A DNA stretch of 64,000 nucleotides from Desulfosporosinus lacus DSM 15449 (GCF_900129935.1 NZ_FQXJ01000006.1:151053-215052); one strand, 5' to 3'; positions 42,550 through 51,763 are shown, counted from the stretch's first letter. Notes: a model not told the origin generated them from the sequence alone. Made by a program: numbers and translations.

Positions 42550-42933
42550 TTAACACTTGTCTTTGGTGATTTCGCGGTAATTGTTTATGGCATCACGCAA
42601 AGCACTAACTCCTAGATTTGAACAATGCACCTTAGCTTCAGGTAGACCATCCAGTGCCTGGATAATATCTTCTTCGGTAATAGCCAAAGCATCCTCCAGG
42701 CTTTTTCCTTTAGCCAATACTGACGTCATACTAGATGTTGCAATTGATGCACAACAACCAAACACCAGATAACTAATCTCTTGAATATAATTATCTTGTA
42801 CTTTCAGAAAAATGATGAGTTCATCTCCGCATGAAGAATCCCCACATACTCCCTGAGCATTGGCATCAGGCATACTGTAAGCATTTTGTGGACACATAAA
42901 GTGTTCTATCACTTTCTCCGAATATATGATCAC
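42550..42933 (-). CDS. NifU/IscU-like Fe-S scaffold protein
   Basis: This 127-residue protein has an IscU fold with [36 protein letters not shown] (first cysteines and the Asp), [15 protein letters not shown] and [15 protein letters not shown] (third cysteine). It assembles [2Fe-2S]/[4Fe-4S] clusters. In this operon it probably supplies the Fe-S MinD or ORP-like proteins. Its start overlaps the DUF134 gene by four bases. Confidence 0.88.
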   Translation of the reverse strand: MIIYSEKVIEHFMCPQNAYSMPDANAQGVCGDSSCGDELIIFLKVQDNYIQEISYLVFGCCASIATSSMTSVLAKGKSLEDALAITEEDIIQALDGLPEAKVHCSNLGVSALRDAINNYREITKDKC

Positions 42934-43310
42934 TCACCTCCATTATCCTCAAGCCTAAAACTTCTATCGCATTTATGTCTGAGGCAGCCACCACAACCGC
43001 ATGTTTTTTCGAGTCCGTCACACAGCTTATAATCACCGCCCTCAATTCTTAACATTTTTCCGTTGACCAAGGAATCTGCCAGTTTTCTCCTCGCATCATT
43101 ATAAATGCGCTGGACGGTTGTACGTGCTATATTCATTTGGTCGGCAGACTCTTCCTGGGTAAAACCTTCTAAGTCAATGAGCCGTATCGTCTCATACTCA
43201 TCAACTGTCATGATTACAAAATGTTCTTGATTGATTAACGTATTAAGGGGCCCAAAGCTGTTGCTTTCCGGCAAGCAACAAACTTTTCTCCATTTTCTGG
43301 GTCTTGGCAT
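42930..43310 (-). CDS. DUF134 family DNA-binding regulator
   Basis: This 126-residue protein opens [20 protein letters not shown], then [20 protein letters not shown] and [20 protein letters not shown], the sigma-70 region 4-like helix-turn-helix of DUF134. The C-terminus has a cysteine cluster ([18 protein letters not shown]), possibly binding Fe-S or metal. Its operon promoter (43600-43662) carries a 15-bp inverted repeat that also occurs before the HdrD-like gene, the likely operator of this protein. TTGAGGTGTACGAATT precedes ATG. Confidence 0.9.
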   Translation of the reverse strand: MPRPRKWRKVCCLPESNSFGPLNTLINQEHFVIMTVDEYETIRLIDLEGFTQEESADQMNIARTTVQRIYNDARRKLADSLVNGKMLRIEGGDYKLCDGLEKTCGCGGCLRHKCDRSFRLEDNGGE

Positions 43311-43376
43311 AATTCGTACACCTCAATTATTTCATTAAGAAAGTTACAAGCCTGCAGGCGTGCTTTCAACTACCAG

Positions 43377-43583
43377 TTATAAAATCTCCAATTGCTTGCT
43401 AATATCAGCAAGCCTTTTTTCAAGTTGTTCTTTTTGCTCTTGCAACAATTCCTTTTGCGTTTTTGGCACTATTAAATCTTTTGTGAAATTCCTACCCGGG
43501 CCCCTTCTGTAACCTGACCCTTGGCCTAAACCGGCACCGTTCATAGATCCGCCCATCGGACCCGTTCCATCTCTTCTCGGCAT
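43377..43583 (-). CDS. DUF5320-family small protein
   Basis: This 68-residue protein MPRRDGTGPMGGSMNGAGLG has a glycine-rich N-terminal motif (MPRxDGTGPMG) with a C-terminal coiled coil (KTQKELLQEQKEQLEKRLAD). It is found next to NifX/MinD clusters in many anaerobes. Biochemical role unknown. First gene of the operon. AAAGGGGGGCGGTAGT precedes ATG. Confidence 0.88.
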   Translation of the reverse strand: MPRRDGTGPMGGSMNGAGLGQGSGYRRGPGRNFTKDLIVPKTQKELLQEQKEQLEKRLADISKQLEIL

Positions 43584-43599
43584 ACTACCGCCCCCCTTT

Positions 43600-43662
43600 A
43601 GTTATTGACATATGCCCTTTACAAATTGAATTATACTCCATTTTGAACATATGTCAATAACT
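43600..43662 (-). promoter_or_regulatory. Operon promoter with 15-bp inverted-repeat operator
   Basis: On the minus strand TTGACA (43657-43652) and TATAAT (43635-43630) are 16 bases apart. AGTTATTGACATATG (43600-43614) and CATATGTCAATAACT (43648-43662) are perfect inverted arms. One contains the -35 box and the other lies downstream of -10. Confidence 0.85.
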
Positions 43663-43817
43663 AAGTGTTCTGTTTATTCGTGACCTCCCTCAACACCAAG
43701 AAAGTCTTCTTTCTCAGCGTAAATTCAGACTTTTTATTTGCTGCACCTTACCTCCCTCCATTAAAAGCACAACTATTCCAGATATTAAGAAATTCAATGC
43801 TTAGGATAATAAAAAAC

Positions 43818-43880
43818 GTTTATTGACATATGTTCAATACAGAGTATAATAAAATCGAATGGGGCATATGTCAATAACTA
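43818..43880 (+). promoter_or_regulatory. Second copy of the promoter/operator, for the HdrD-like gene
   Basis: TTGACA (43823-43828) and TATAAT (43845-43850) with a 16-base spacer. Arms TTTATTGACATATG (43819-43832) and CATATGTCAATAACTA (43865-43880) repeat the operator at 43600-43662 with the same geometry in the opposite direction. Confidence 0.85.
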
Positions 43881-44014
43881 TACAACTATATTGACATGAA
43901 TTATATCATATTAAGATTATCTTTTTACTCACTTCGTTATTAGGCGATAAGACGCAGCCCAAGGAATAACTACATATTTTGGAGAGTTAACTTGTCGAAA
44001 GAGGAGAGTTAAAT

Positions 44015-45628
44015 ATGATCAATCAAAGAGATTTACGCCCAAAAGATATGGGACGATCAGATGAGCAACTGATCAAACTTGAACCTGAACAGCTAATGCC
44101 ATTATTTCCGCCCTATAATAAACCAGGAATGGAACCGCCCTTAACTGATCCTAAACCCGCATGGAAAGAAAAATTCTGTACATCTTTGGATGGCTACGTC
44201 GGAATCGATACGTTGATTCGCCCAAAAACCAAAGCTGAAGAGGATGAATTTGTACGGAAATTCCTCAATGGCTTAGAAAAAAGCTTTTCAGATGCCAACA
44301 ATGGAGTGCTCCAGCCCCTCTTATTATCCTTTGAATACTGCGCAAAATGTGATACGTGTTCAGCGGCCTGTCATATCTACGAAGCCTCGGGAAACAATGA
44401 GCTGTATCGCCCAATTTTCCGCTCCGAAGTTCTTCGCAAGATTGTAAAGAAGTACTTTACCAAAAGCGGAAAGCTTCTAGGCAGTTTTGTCGGAGCTGAT
44501 ATCGATGTAAATTGGGAAACAATTGCTCGGCTTGGAGAATTAGCCTATCGCTGTAATCTTTGCCGTCGTTGTGCTCAGACTTGTCCATTGGGCTTAGATA
44601 ATGCCATTCTCACGAAAGAAATCCGTAAAATTTTCAGCCAAGAGATGGGCATTGCACCTCTCCCCCTCCATACCAAAGGAACGGTTCTCCAAATAAAAAC
44701 CGGTTCATCTACGGGAGTTAGCAAACCGGCTTTCTTAGATACGATAGAGTTTTTAGAAGAGGATATCGAAGAGAAGTATGGCTTAAAAATCAAATTTCCC
44801 ATGGACAAAAAGGGTGCTGATATTCTTCTGATCCATAATGCGGGCGAGTACATGGCCTGGCCGGAAAACCCTATCGCTTTTGCTATTCTCTTTGAAGAAG
44901 CTGGTTTGAATTGGACACTCAGCAGTGAAATCGCTGGATATGACAATGTAAACTACGGGATATGGTATGATGATTTCCAAGCAAAAGCTCTGGCCACATT
45001 ACAGATGAAAGTTGCCAAAGAACTAGGAGTCAACCGAATAGTCATTGCAGAGTGCGGACATGCTCATAAGGCTTCGGCGCTAATAGCGGATCGAATGGTG
45101 TTTGCAGATGCTAAAGTTCCGGTTGAGAGTTGTCTCCCTCTTCTTTGGGATATGGTCAGGCTCAAACAATTAAGGTTAGATCCCAGAAAAAATAACTTTC
45201 CTGTAACGCTCCATGATCCTTGTAATTATGTTCGAGGAATGGGGATTGTGGAACCGCAACGAAATGTCTTAAAAGCCATATGTCCTCAGTTTAGAGAGAT
45301 GACTCCGCATGGTGTTGACAATTATTGTTGTGGCGGCGGCGGTGGTTTTGCTATTACGAATTCTATGAACTTCTCTGAATGGAGAAACAAAGTAAGCTCT
45401 CGTATGAAGTTTAACCAGATCCTCGGAGCCTTTCAGGATAGTATGGAAAATACTGCCCTGCCTAAATATGTGTGTGCACCTTGTTCTAATTGTAAAGGAG
45501 CTATTCGCGACATTCTAGAGTTTTACGAGGCGACAGACAAATTTAATGTTCAATATGGCGGTTTAGTAGAATTGATGGTTAATGCACTTGTGAGTATGGA
45601 AAAACCATTTTTGGAGTTCTTGGAATAA
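44015..45628 (+). CDS. HdrD/DsrK/TmcB-like Fe-S oxidoreductase
   Basis: This 537-residue cytoplasmic or membrane-associated protein has two [4Fe-4S] ferredoxin-type motifs at about residues 110-195 (CAKCDTCSAACHIYE and CNLCRRCAQTCPLGL) and two CCG-type domains toward the C-terminus (CNYVRGMG, then NYCCGGGGGFA, and CAPCSNCKGAI). In DsrK, TmcB and HdrD the CCG site carries a noncubane cluster acting on disulfides. It may reduce a trisulfide or heterodisulfide-like substrate. GAGGAGAGTTAAAT precedes ATG. The promoter shares the DUF134-operon operator. The next gene is a CoA-disulfide reductase homologue. Confidence 0.88.
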   Translation: MINQRDLRPKDMGRSDEQLIKLEPEQLMPLFPPYNKPGMEPPLTDPKPAWKEKFCTSLDGYVGIDTLIRPKTKAEEDEFVRKFLNGLEKSFSDANNGVLQPLLLSFEYCAKCDTCSAACHIYEASGNNELYRPIFRSEVLRKIVKKYFTKSGKLLGSFVGADIDVNWETIARLGELAYRCNLCRRCAQTCPLGLDNAILTKEIRKIFSQEMGIAPLPLHTKGTVLQIKTGSSTGVSKPAFLDTIEFLEEDIEEKYGLKIKFPMDKKGADILLIHNAGEYMAWPENPIAFAILFEEAGLNWTLSSEIAGYDNVNYGIWYDDFQAKALATLQMKVAKELGVNRIVIAECGHAHKASALIADRMVFADAKVPVESCLPLLWDMVRLKQLRLDPRKNNFPVTLHDPCNYVRGMGIVEPQRNVLKAICPQFREMTPHGVDNYCCGGGGGFAITNSMNFSEWRNKVSSRMKFNQILGAFQDSMENTALPKYVCAPCSNCKGAIRDILEFYEATDKFNVQYGGLVELMVNALVSMEKPFLEFLE

Positions 45629-45666
45629 TGATTGTGTATTTCTTAATTTAATGAGGGGGAGCTTTC

Positions 45667-47352
45667 ATGAAAGTAATTATTGTAGGCGGGGTTGCTATTG
45701 GTCCTAAAGTGGCTGCACGTTTAAGGCGTATTAATCCGGATGCTGAGATTACCATCCTAGAAAAAGGAAGTCTAATCTCTTACGGTGGATGTGGACTGCC
45801 ATTTTATGTCGCTAACTTAGTGCCCCGATTAGAAGATTTAATGACGACCTCCTACGGTGTAATTAGAGATACGGAATTTTTTGCGGCACAAAAGAATGCA
45901 AAAGTTTACACTCAAACAGAAGCTATAAAAATTGACAGGATTAATAAAAGAGTTTGGGTCCGAAATTTGCTCACAAATCTCGAGGATGCCTTGCCTTATG
46001 ATTATTTAGTTCTCGCAACCGGGTCTAAGCCGAGTATACCGCCAATTCCTGGCGTTAAGTTAGGACGGATATTCACCATGCATCATCCGCATGATGCCCA
46101 GAGTGTCAAGGATTTGATCAAAACAAAGCAGGTGAAGCATGTCACCGTAATTGGGTCTGGGTTAATCGGAATAGAAACAGCGGATGCACTAGTTAGCCCT
46201 CGTTTGAAGGTTACAATCTGTGAGGCAGATTCTCGGGTATTGCCAAAGTTACTTGATTCTGACATGTCCAAACTGGTTGAGCAAAAAATAAAGGGACATG
46301 GCGTTGATTTGCAACTTTCCTGTAAAGTGAAGGCTTTCGAAGGAGATGCTGAAGACAATGTATGCCGAGTCATAACAGAACAAGGAACAATTGAAACGGA
46401 AATGGTAATTATCGCCACTGGCGTTCGTCCAGAAATTGGTCTCGCCAGAGAGGCCGGGCTCACGATTGGCAACACAGGAGCAATTCAAGTCGATGAGCAT
46501 CAGATGACCAATGATCCGGCTATATATGCTGGCGGAGACTGTGCCGAACAACGTCATCTCCTTACCGGGGAACCTGTTTATATTCCGCTGGCCTCGACCG
46601 CTAACAAGCAAGGCCGCGTTATCGCAGATCATATTGCTGGAATCCCCGCTCGCTTTGCCCCAGTCGAGGGAACATCTATTCTTCAAGCCTTTGATCTCAC
46701 TATCGGTCGCACGGGATTAGGCGAAGAGGAGGCTCGCAATCGAGGATACAATGTCGTAACCAGTGTGAGCAGCGGCCTTGATGCTACTCACTATTATCCC
46801 ATGCATGCTCTTATCACGATTAAATTAATTGCTGAACAGGAAAATGGCCGCTTACTTGGCGCCCAAGTCTGTGGCATAGGGGAATGTGCCAAGAGACTTG
46901 ATGTACTGGCAACCGCGCTTAAATTTGGCGCTAAGGCAGAAGATTTGATCGATTTAGACCTAGCCTATGCACCGCCATTTGCCACCGCTATTGATGTGCT
47001 CATACATGCTGCTACAACGTTAGAAAACATGCGTCAGGGGATAGCGTTAGGAATCACAGCGGAAAACGTCACCAAACGCTTAGCGGCTGGAGAAAAGCTC
47101 TGTATTCTTGATATCCGTGAGCCGGACGAAGTGATGGCTAACCCGCTGTCCCTTGATGGGACCATGGTGATTGGGTTAGGCGAACTCCGAGAACGTTGGG
47201 AAGAGATCCCCAGGGATTCTTTAATTGTAACCGTATGCGGATTAGGAATAAGGGGCTACGAAGCTGCATGCATGCTCCAAAGTAAAGGTATTTCTCAGGT
47301 GGCGTTTCTCCAAGGAGGACTTAATGTAGGAAGTGCCTTCTTTAAACAGTAG
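45667..47352 (+). CDS. CoA-disulfide/persulfide reductase with C-terminal rhodanese domain
   Basis: This 561-residue flavoprotein has an FAD-binding N-terminus (IIVGGVAIGPKVAARLRR), the single active-site cysteine in ISYGGCGLPFYV, an NAD(P)H domain (VTVIGSGLIGIETADAL) and a second FAD motif (AIYAGGDCAEQ). Residues 460-561 are a rhodanese domain with the cysteine in VTVCGLGIRGYEA. Homologous fusions (CoADR-RHD, NADH-dependent persulfide/polysulfide reductases) reduce CoA persulfide or polysulfide. GAGGGGGAGCTTTC precedes ATG. 38 bases after the HdrD-like gene, so an operon of sulfur-disulfide enzymes. Confidence 0.92.
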   Translation: MKVIIVGGVAIGPKVAARLRRINPDAEITILEKGSLISYGGCGLPFYVANLVPRLEDLMTTSYGVIRDTEFFAAQKNAKVYTQTEAIKIDRINKRVWVRNLLTNLEDALPYDYLVLATGSKPSIPPIPGVKLGRIFTMHHPHDAQSVKDLIKTKQVKHVTVIGSGLIGIETADALVSPRLKVTICEADSRVLPKLLDSDMSKLVEQKIKGHGVDLQLSCKVKAFEGDAEDNVCRVITEQGTIETEMVIIATGVRPEIGLAREAGLTIGNTGAIQVDEHQMTNDPAIYAGGDCAEQRHLLTGEPVYIPLASTANKQGRVIADHIAGIPARFAPVEGTSILQAFDLTIGRTGLGEEEARNRGYNVVTSVSSGLDATHYYPMHALITIKLIAEQENGRLLGAQVCGIGECAKRLDVLATALKFGAKAEDLIDLDLAYAPPFATAIDVLIHAATTLENMRQGIALGITAENVTKRLAAGEKLCILDIREPDEVMANPLSLDGTMVIGLGELRERWEEIPRDSLIVTVCGLGIRGYEAACMLQSKGISQVAFLQGGLNVGSAFFKQ

Positions 47353-47444
47353 TCCCTCCGGCTGTTGGGAAGGAATTTCCTAAACTTTCCTGTCACCATC
47401 CTCCCTCGCCTTATTCACAGAGGAAACATGACAGGAATCATAGT

Positions 47445-47480
47445 GAAAGCACGTTGACGTGGACAATCAACGTGCTTTTC
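47445..47480 (+). terminator. Terminator after the CoA-disulfide reductase gene
   Basis: AAAGCACGTTGA and TCAACGTGCTTTT, 12-bp stem with a T tract. Confidence 0.85.
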
Positions 47481-47658
47481 ATATTGTTAAAACTTCCTTC
47501 CTTAGCAGAAGTTGAGATACTTCCTAAAAAAATATGGTCTAAATGGAAGAAATTTATCTATCAATTTCCTCTATAGCCTGAGCTTGACAACAATATTTAT
47601 GATATGATATTTATTGTCTATATTGTTTTAGGTGACTATGTGAGGGGGAGATTGGTCA

Positions 47659-48291
47659 GTGTCGATCAATAGTGCTTTTCATTCCCAAAGGAAATGGAAT
47701 ATCGGGTTTATCCTTTTTCTCACATTGTTGCTCCTTCTCCTTTCTCAAATAAGTATCCGTCTTACGCTAATTACGGCTCTAGGGATAAGTTTGGGTTTTG
47801 TTTTACAGAAGTCTCGCTTTTGTCTTGTGTCTGCATTACGAGATCCCATATTGATTGGTATGACTCAACTCACTCGAGCCTTTCTTTTGCTTTTAGGAAT
47901 TAGTATCCTTGGTTTTGCCCTGGTTTCCTGGGGAGCTTCGCAGAGTAATATCCCCTTATCCCTTAATATCTTTCCCATGGGCGTGCACACTGTTGTCGGT
48001 GGTTTGTTGTTCGGGATAGGGATGGTGCTGGCTGGCGGCTGTTCAACCGGAATTATAATCCGTATCGGAGAAGGTTTTGCCATGCAGATGCTGGCTTTTT
48101 TCGGTTTAGCTGTAGGCTCAGTTTTAGGAGAGCGATCGTTGAAAAGCTGGAGGTATACCTTTGGTGAATGGCCAGGAATTTTTTTGCCGGACATTTTCGG
48201 TTGGGTTCCAACCCTTATTCTTGAATTAATCGTTTTATTAACCTTATGGCAGTTAGCTAGATGGTGGCAAAAAAAACAATTAGGGGAATAG
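47659..48291 (+). CDS. YeeE/YedE-family sulfur transporter, half 1
   Basis: Start GTG with TGAGGGGGAGATTGGTCA. This 210-residue protein has about five membrane helices and the conserved cysteine motifs of YeeE/YedE transporters: LQKSRFCLVSALRD and VLAGGCSTGIIIRIGEG. In E. coli, YeeE with YeeD (TusA-like) imports thiosulfate. Here YeeE is split into two genes around a TusA homologue, resembling two-gene PmpA/PmpB-type systems. Probably brings in thiosulfate or sulfane sulfur. Confidence 0.85.
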   Translation: MSINSAFHSQRKWNIGFILFLTLLLLLLSQISIRLTLITALGISLGFVLQKSRFCLVSALRDPILIGMTQLTRAFLLLLGISILGFALVSWGASQSNIPLSLNIFPMGVHTVVGGLLFGIGMVLAGGCSTGIIIRIGEGFAMQMLAFFGLAVGSVLGERSLKSWRYTFGEWPGIFLPDIFGWVPTLILELIVLLTLWQLARWWQKKQLGE

Positions 48292-48300
48292 GTGAAAGCT

Positions 48301-48531
48301 ATGACTCGTTTTTCAATTGATATATGGGGAGAAATGTGTCCAATTCCCCTAATTAAAGCAAAAAAAAAGTTGTCGTCCATGCAATGCGGGGATATTTTGG
48401 TCCTAGAAACTGAACACAGTTGTACCTCAAGGGGAATTGTTGTATGGGCAAAAGCCAATCGATATATTATTGAAGAAAAAGAAGTGGCGAATGGAATATG
48501 GCATCTTGAGCTGACAAAAACGCATGATTAA
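48301..48531 (+). CDS. TusA/SirA-family sulfur carrier
   Basis: This protein of about 76 residues has the CPxP active-site motif (IWGEMCPIPLIKAKKKL), whose cysteine carries persulfide sulfur, and a second cysteine in EHSCTSRGIVVW. GGTGAAAGCT precedes ATG 48301, ten bases after yeeE half 1, and half 2 follows by 15 bases. Likely accepts imported sulfur and passes it to cytosolic rhodanese/CoADR or Fe-S assembly enzymes. Confidence 0.9.
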   Translation: MTRFSIDIWGEMCPIPLIKAKKKLSSMQCGDILVLETEHSCTSRGIVVWAKANRYIIEEKEVANGIWHLELTKTHD

Positions 48532-48546
48532 AGAGAGTGTGCAGCA

Positions 48547-49038
48547 ATGAAAAAGACTTTACAGACAATCATCCATGGCCCTTGGGCTTATTGGATAGGG
48601 GCAATTATTTTAGGTCTCCTAAACATACTTGTGCTGATCGTGAGGCGTCAACCCTGGGGAGTTACTTGGAATATAGAAATTTGGGCGGAATGGATCGGTA
48701 CTAACCTTGGAGTTCTCAGTGACCGAGGATTTACCTTTGAGGGATTAATGGCTGCCTCAGGAACCTATTTGAACCTCGGTTTGTTGCTGGGTGCTTTTTG
48801 GGCAACATTGGTGGCTTCACAAGTTCGCTTTCGACCAATCCGGGATAAAAAGTTCTTTTTTTCTGCTTTAATCGGTGGACTGCTCATGGGATACGGAGCA
48901 CGAATTGCATATGGTTGCAATGTAGGCGCCCTGTTAAATGGAATTGCTTCTAGTTCTCTTACCGGATGGATTTTTGCATTCGCGGTCTTTTTAGGAACAT
49001 GGCTAGGATCAAAACTTCTCCTTAAATATTTAATGTAA
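48547..49038 (+). CDS. YeeE/YedE-family sulfur transporter, half 2
   Basis: This 163-residue membrane protein has four or five helices and the second YeeE cysteine motif (AYGCNVGALLNGIASSSLTG) and GLLMGYGARI. Complements half 1 to build the full pore. AAAGAGAGTGTGCAGCA precedes ATG. Ends in a perfect palindromic terminator. Confidence 0.85.
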   Translation: MKKTLQTIIHGPWAYWIGAIILGLLNILVLIVRRQPWGVTWNIEIWAEWIGTNLGVLSDRGFTFEGLMAASGTYLNLGLLLGAFWATLVASQVRFRPIRDKKFFFSALIGGLLMGYGARIAYGCNVGALLNGIASSSLTGWIFAFAVFLGTWLGSKLLLKYLM

Positions 49039-49067
49039 AGAGACAGCCGACGCTGTCTCTTTACATT
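49032..49067. terminator. Palindromic terminator at the yeeE half 2 stop
   Basis: AATGTAAAGAGACAGC-CGAC-GCTGTCTCTTTACATT, 16-bp perfect arms covering the stop codon and shared with the convergent LysR gene. Confidence 0.85.
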
Positions 49068-49078
49068 TGTTCCTATTT

Positions 49079-49981
49079 TCAACAAAGGCAACTTTCTTCA
49101 GGATTCGTAAGGAATTTAATAAACAGCTTTGCCTTCGTCGTAAGTGGTCGATTATTAGGATAAACAATATTAAAGATGAGAGGCATCTCCATGTCCATAA
49201 TCCTTAGGACTTTAAGCGTCCCCGTGTAAGCTTCTTTGCGAACTGCGAGCAGTGGCATAACTGATCCCCCTAATCCTGCCTCAACGGCGGATTTGATGGC
49301 ATAGATATTCTTCATCTCGGTAATCACTTTCAGCTGATTCACAGAATAGCCATGACGAGCTAAAGCTGTTGCTAAAATCTTACGTGTGCCTGATCCATCT
49401 TCTCGCATAATTAGCGGTTGTTTGAGGAAGTCTTGCAGGGAGATAACGCCTCCTTCAGCAGGATGCTGAGGAGGGACAATAAGTACCAATTCATCCGAAG
49501 CAACATGAAGGGATTTAAGGGTAGAAGACTCTGTGTCCCCTTCCACAACACCGATATCAACGACATCAGAAATCACCATACTAAGGACCTCTTCGGCATT
49601 GGCGATATTTAGGCAAAGCTCGACCTCCGGGTATTGTTCTTTAAACAAATAGATCGAGCAGGGAAGAGAGACATTTCCAATAGTGGTACTTGCCCCAATT
49701 ATGACTTGATTGTTTTCATGCTTGAAGACAGTTTCGATTTGTTGTTCCATTTCGTCTTGAAGGTCAAGGATCTTTTGTGCATAGTTATAAAAGACTTCGC
49801 CAGCCTTGGTAAGCGTCACGCCCTGTGGAGTTCGGTCAAGCAATTGCCCCTGGTAGTATTCTTCTAAATTTTTAACATGTGTGCTAACGGCCGGTTGACT
49901 CATATGCAATAATTTTGCTGCTTTTGAAAAACTTTGTTGACGCGTTACCATACAAAAGATCTTGAGTTGGTTACTATCCAA
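49079..49981 (-). CDS. LysR-family transcriptional regulator
   Basis: This 300-residue protein has an N-terminal winged helix-turn-helix (QLKIFCMVTRQQSFSKAAKL, then LHMSQPAVSTHVKNLEEYY) and a LysR substrate-binding domain (residues 90-290). It resembles CysL/CbbR-type activators. It lies between the YeeE/TusA genes and the bc-complex operon and could regulate either. The inducer is probably a sulfur or redox metabolite, by context only. AGAGGATGGTGAAATTGT precedes the start. Confidence 0.9.
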   Translation of the reverse strand: MDSNQLKIFCMVTRQQSFSKAAKLLHMSQPAVSTHVKNLEEYYQGQLLDRTPQGVTLTKAGEVFYNYAQKILDLQDEMEQQIETVFKHENNQVIIGASTTIGNVSLPCSIYLFKEQYPEVELCLNIANAEEVLSMVISDVVDIGVVEGDTESSTLKSLHVASDELVLIVPPQHPAEGGVISLQDFLKQPLIMREDGSGTRKILATALARHGYSVNQLKVITEMKNIYAIKSAVEAGLGGSVMPLLAVRKEAYTGTLKVLRIMDMEMPLIFNIVYPNNRPLTTKAKLFIKFLTNPEESCLC

Positions 49982-50136
49982 TACAATTTCACCATCCTCT
50001 AAGTTTCTAAGGAATTAAACATATATCAGTATTGTATAGCCAAGCACTATAGAATTCAATCAACCAAGCTTTGGCCTCCGTTCATTTCAGACTATCTGCC
50101 ACATACTTCTTCCCCCTCATCGCTTCAGTTGCAGTC

Positions 50137-51600
50137 TCATTCTCCTCCCGAGGAAGGTTTATCCTTCGAGACATCATGACATTTATGGCAGTCATCGGAA
50201 GACTGCTTATCCGGGTCCTGACGACATTGACTATCAATAACCTGGGGAATTAGATATTTTTCCCCATTTGTTTTACGATAACTGAACCATTTGCCGTCTT
50301 CCTGACGGACGTAAGCTAATTCCTCGCCCTTTGCCGTCTTCAGAATGACATCCCCCATTTCGAGAGATGGAAAGGCTGGATTGATGCGTGCTTCTACCCA
50401 GGCCATATCGGATTTATCCGTTATCTCCCACTCAATGGGCTTACTAACCGTACTTCCATGGCAATCCCGACATTGGATTTTCAACGCTTTCCATTCAGAA
50501 GAATACATTTCCCCGTCTCCCATAGTCTCCTGGCGGGTATGGCAGTCTACACAGTCCAAGTTGACTTCGCATTTAGTAAAGACCAATCCCGGGGAATATA
50601 CATTCTGCCAGCGCGTCTCCAGACTTTCCTTATCCGGGGGTGGCGAAGATTTAACACGTTCTAAATCAGGGCGAGGAATAAAATCCATAGTATCGACCTT
50701 ATAATCTCCCTGATTATGACATTGATTACACTGGGTGTAAGGGATTTGCACGGTTAGAGAGTGGGACATCCCATAACCTGATTTTGACCGAGGGATGGTG
50801 ACATCCTTTCCCTCATAGGTGTGTTGTGGATTGCTTAATACATGACAGCTCTCGCACCCGTTGGCCTGAACTTCTTGCCCCGGTAGTTCTCCCCCGGTCA
50901 GGTGACAAACTGCTAAACAGTTCTGCTGGAATTTCGGCTCTTCCCCACGCTGGTTAAAAGGCGCTGGGAAATCCGCCGCGGTCTCTCCAGGTTTCAGCAG
51001 CACCCGTGGCGGAATATCCAGCCCGTGCATATATCTGGTCATGGAAAGTTCTCCTCCTTTGCTGGCCATCAAGGCAGTGGTCAGCAAATCTACTTGATTG
51101 TCAGACTCTTGCCGATTTCCACTATGACATTGCCCTACTTCCGAGTTCCCTCCGCAACTTATGCGAGTCACCTCTAACTGACCAGGATGCCCCCCCCCAT
51201 ACATCCCCTCATGAGCAGTCTGCTCATCCACAGACAGGGCATTCCCTCCGTGACAAACTGTACAGCCAATACTATCACTGGGGTGAGAAACAGAAATTTC
51301 TTCGATTCCCAAATGACAAGTAGTACAACGTTCAATGCGACCATTTGATAGGCGTATCTCCTGCAGAGCTGGCTTCTTATCCTGCCACACTTTAATTTCC
51401 TGTGCCAGTTTTTTTACTTGCTCTTCTCCTTGAACAGTGGACATAGTTCCTTGAAGCTCTTCAATCTGCGCTTGGAAATACTTCCTTTGCCAATCCTGCC
51501 AAGGAGATGAGCTAAACGAATCGACCGCCAAGAAAACCATTGTGAGGCAAAAAATGATGGCTAACCCCAGCAGTATTATTAATCGTGATCGCTTGGTCAT
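50137..51600 (-). CDS. Multihaem cytochrome c of the bc-type operon
   Basis: This 487-residue extracytoplasmic protein has an N-terminal membrane anchor (LIILLGLAIIFCLTMVFLAV). Canonical CxxCH sites: CTTCH, CTVCH, CESCH, CNQCH, CVDCH, CRDCH and CHKCH (seven). Unusual candidates are CLAVCH (CX3CH), a CX8CH (CGGNSEVGQCH) and an overlapping CX11CH at the C-terminus. A coiled-coil-like segment follows the anchor (residues 37-75). It probably accepts electrons from the Rieske/cytochrome b complex whose genes lie just upstream in the same operon. GAAGGAGGATTTTCCGGC precedes ATG. Confidence 0.88.
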   Translation of the reverse strand: MTKRSRLIILLGLAIIFCLTMVFLAVDSFSSSPWQDWQRKYFQAQIEELQGTMSTVQGEEQVKKLAQEIKVWQDKKPALQEIRLSNGRIERCTTCHLGIEEISVSHPSDSIGCTVCHGGNALSVDEQTAHEGMYGGGHPGQLEVTRISCGGNSEVGQCHSGNRQESDNQVDLLTTALMASKGGELSMTRYMHGLDIPPRVLLKPGETAADFPAPFNQRGEEPKFQQNCLAVCHLTGGELPGQEVQANGCESCHVLSNPQHTYEGKDVTIPRSKSGYGMSHSLTVQIPYTQCNQCHNQGDYKVDTMDFIPRPDLERVKSSPPPDKESLETRWQNVYSPGLVFTKCEVNLDCVDCHTRQETMGDGEMYSSEWKALKIQCRDCHGSTVSKPIEWEITDKSDMAWVEARINPAFPSLEMGDVILKTAKGEELAYVRQEDGKWFSYRKTNGEKYLIPQVIDSQCRQDPDKQSSDDCHKCHDVSKDKPSSGGE

Positions 51601-51763
51601 GCCGGAAAATCCTCCTTCACCCCATAAACGTATATATAGAAAACTTGGCTAGCGCCCGAAGACACCGTCTTCGCACGTGTTAGCTTTCTTGCAGCTTCAG
51701 GCGTCGGCGGTAGCCTTAGTTGCACTTATGCTTCCAGAAAGTTATCATTTCTGACTGGTACAG

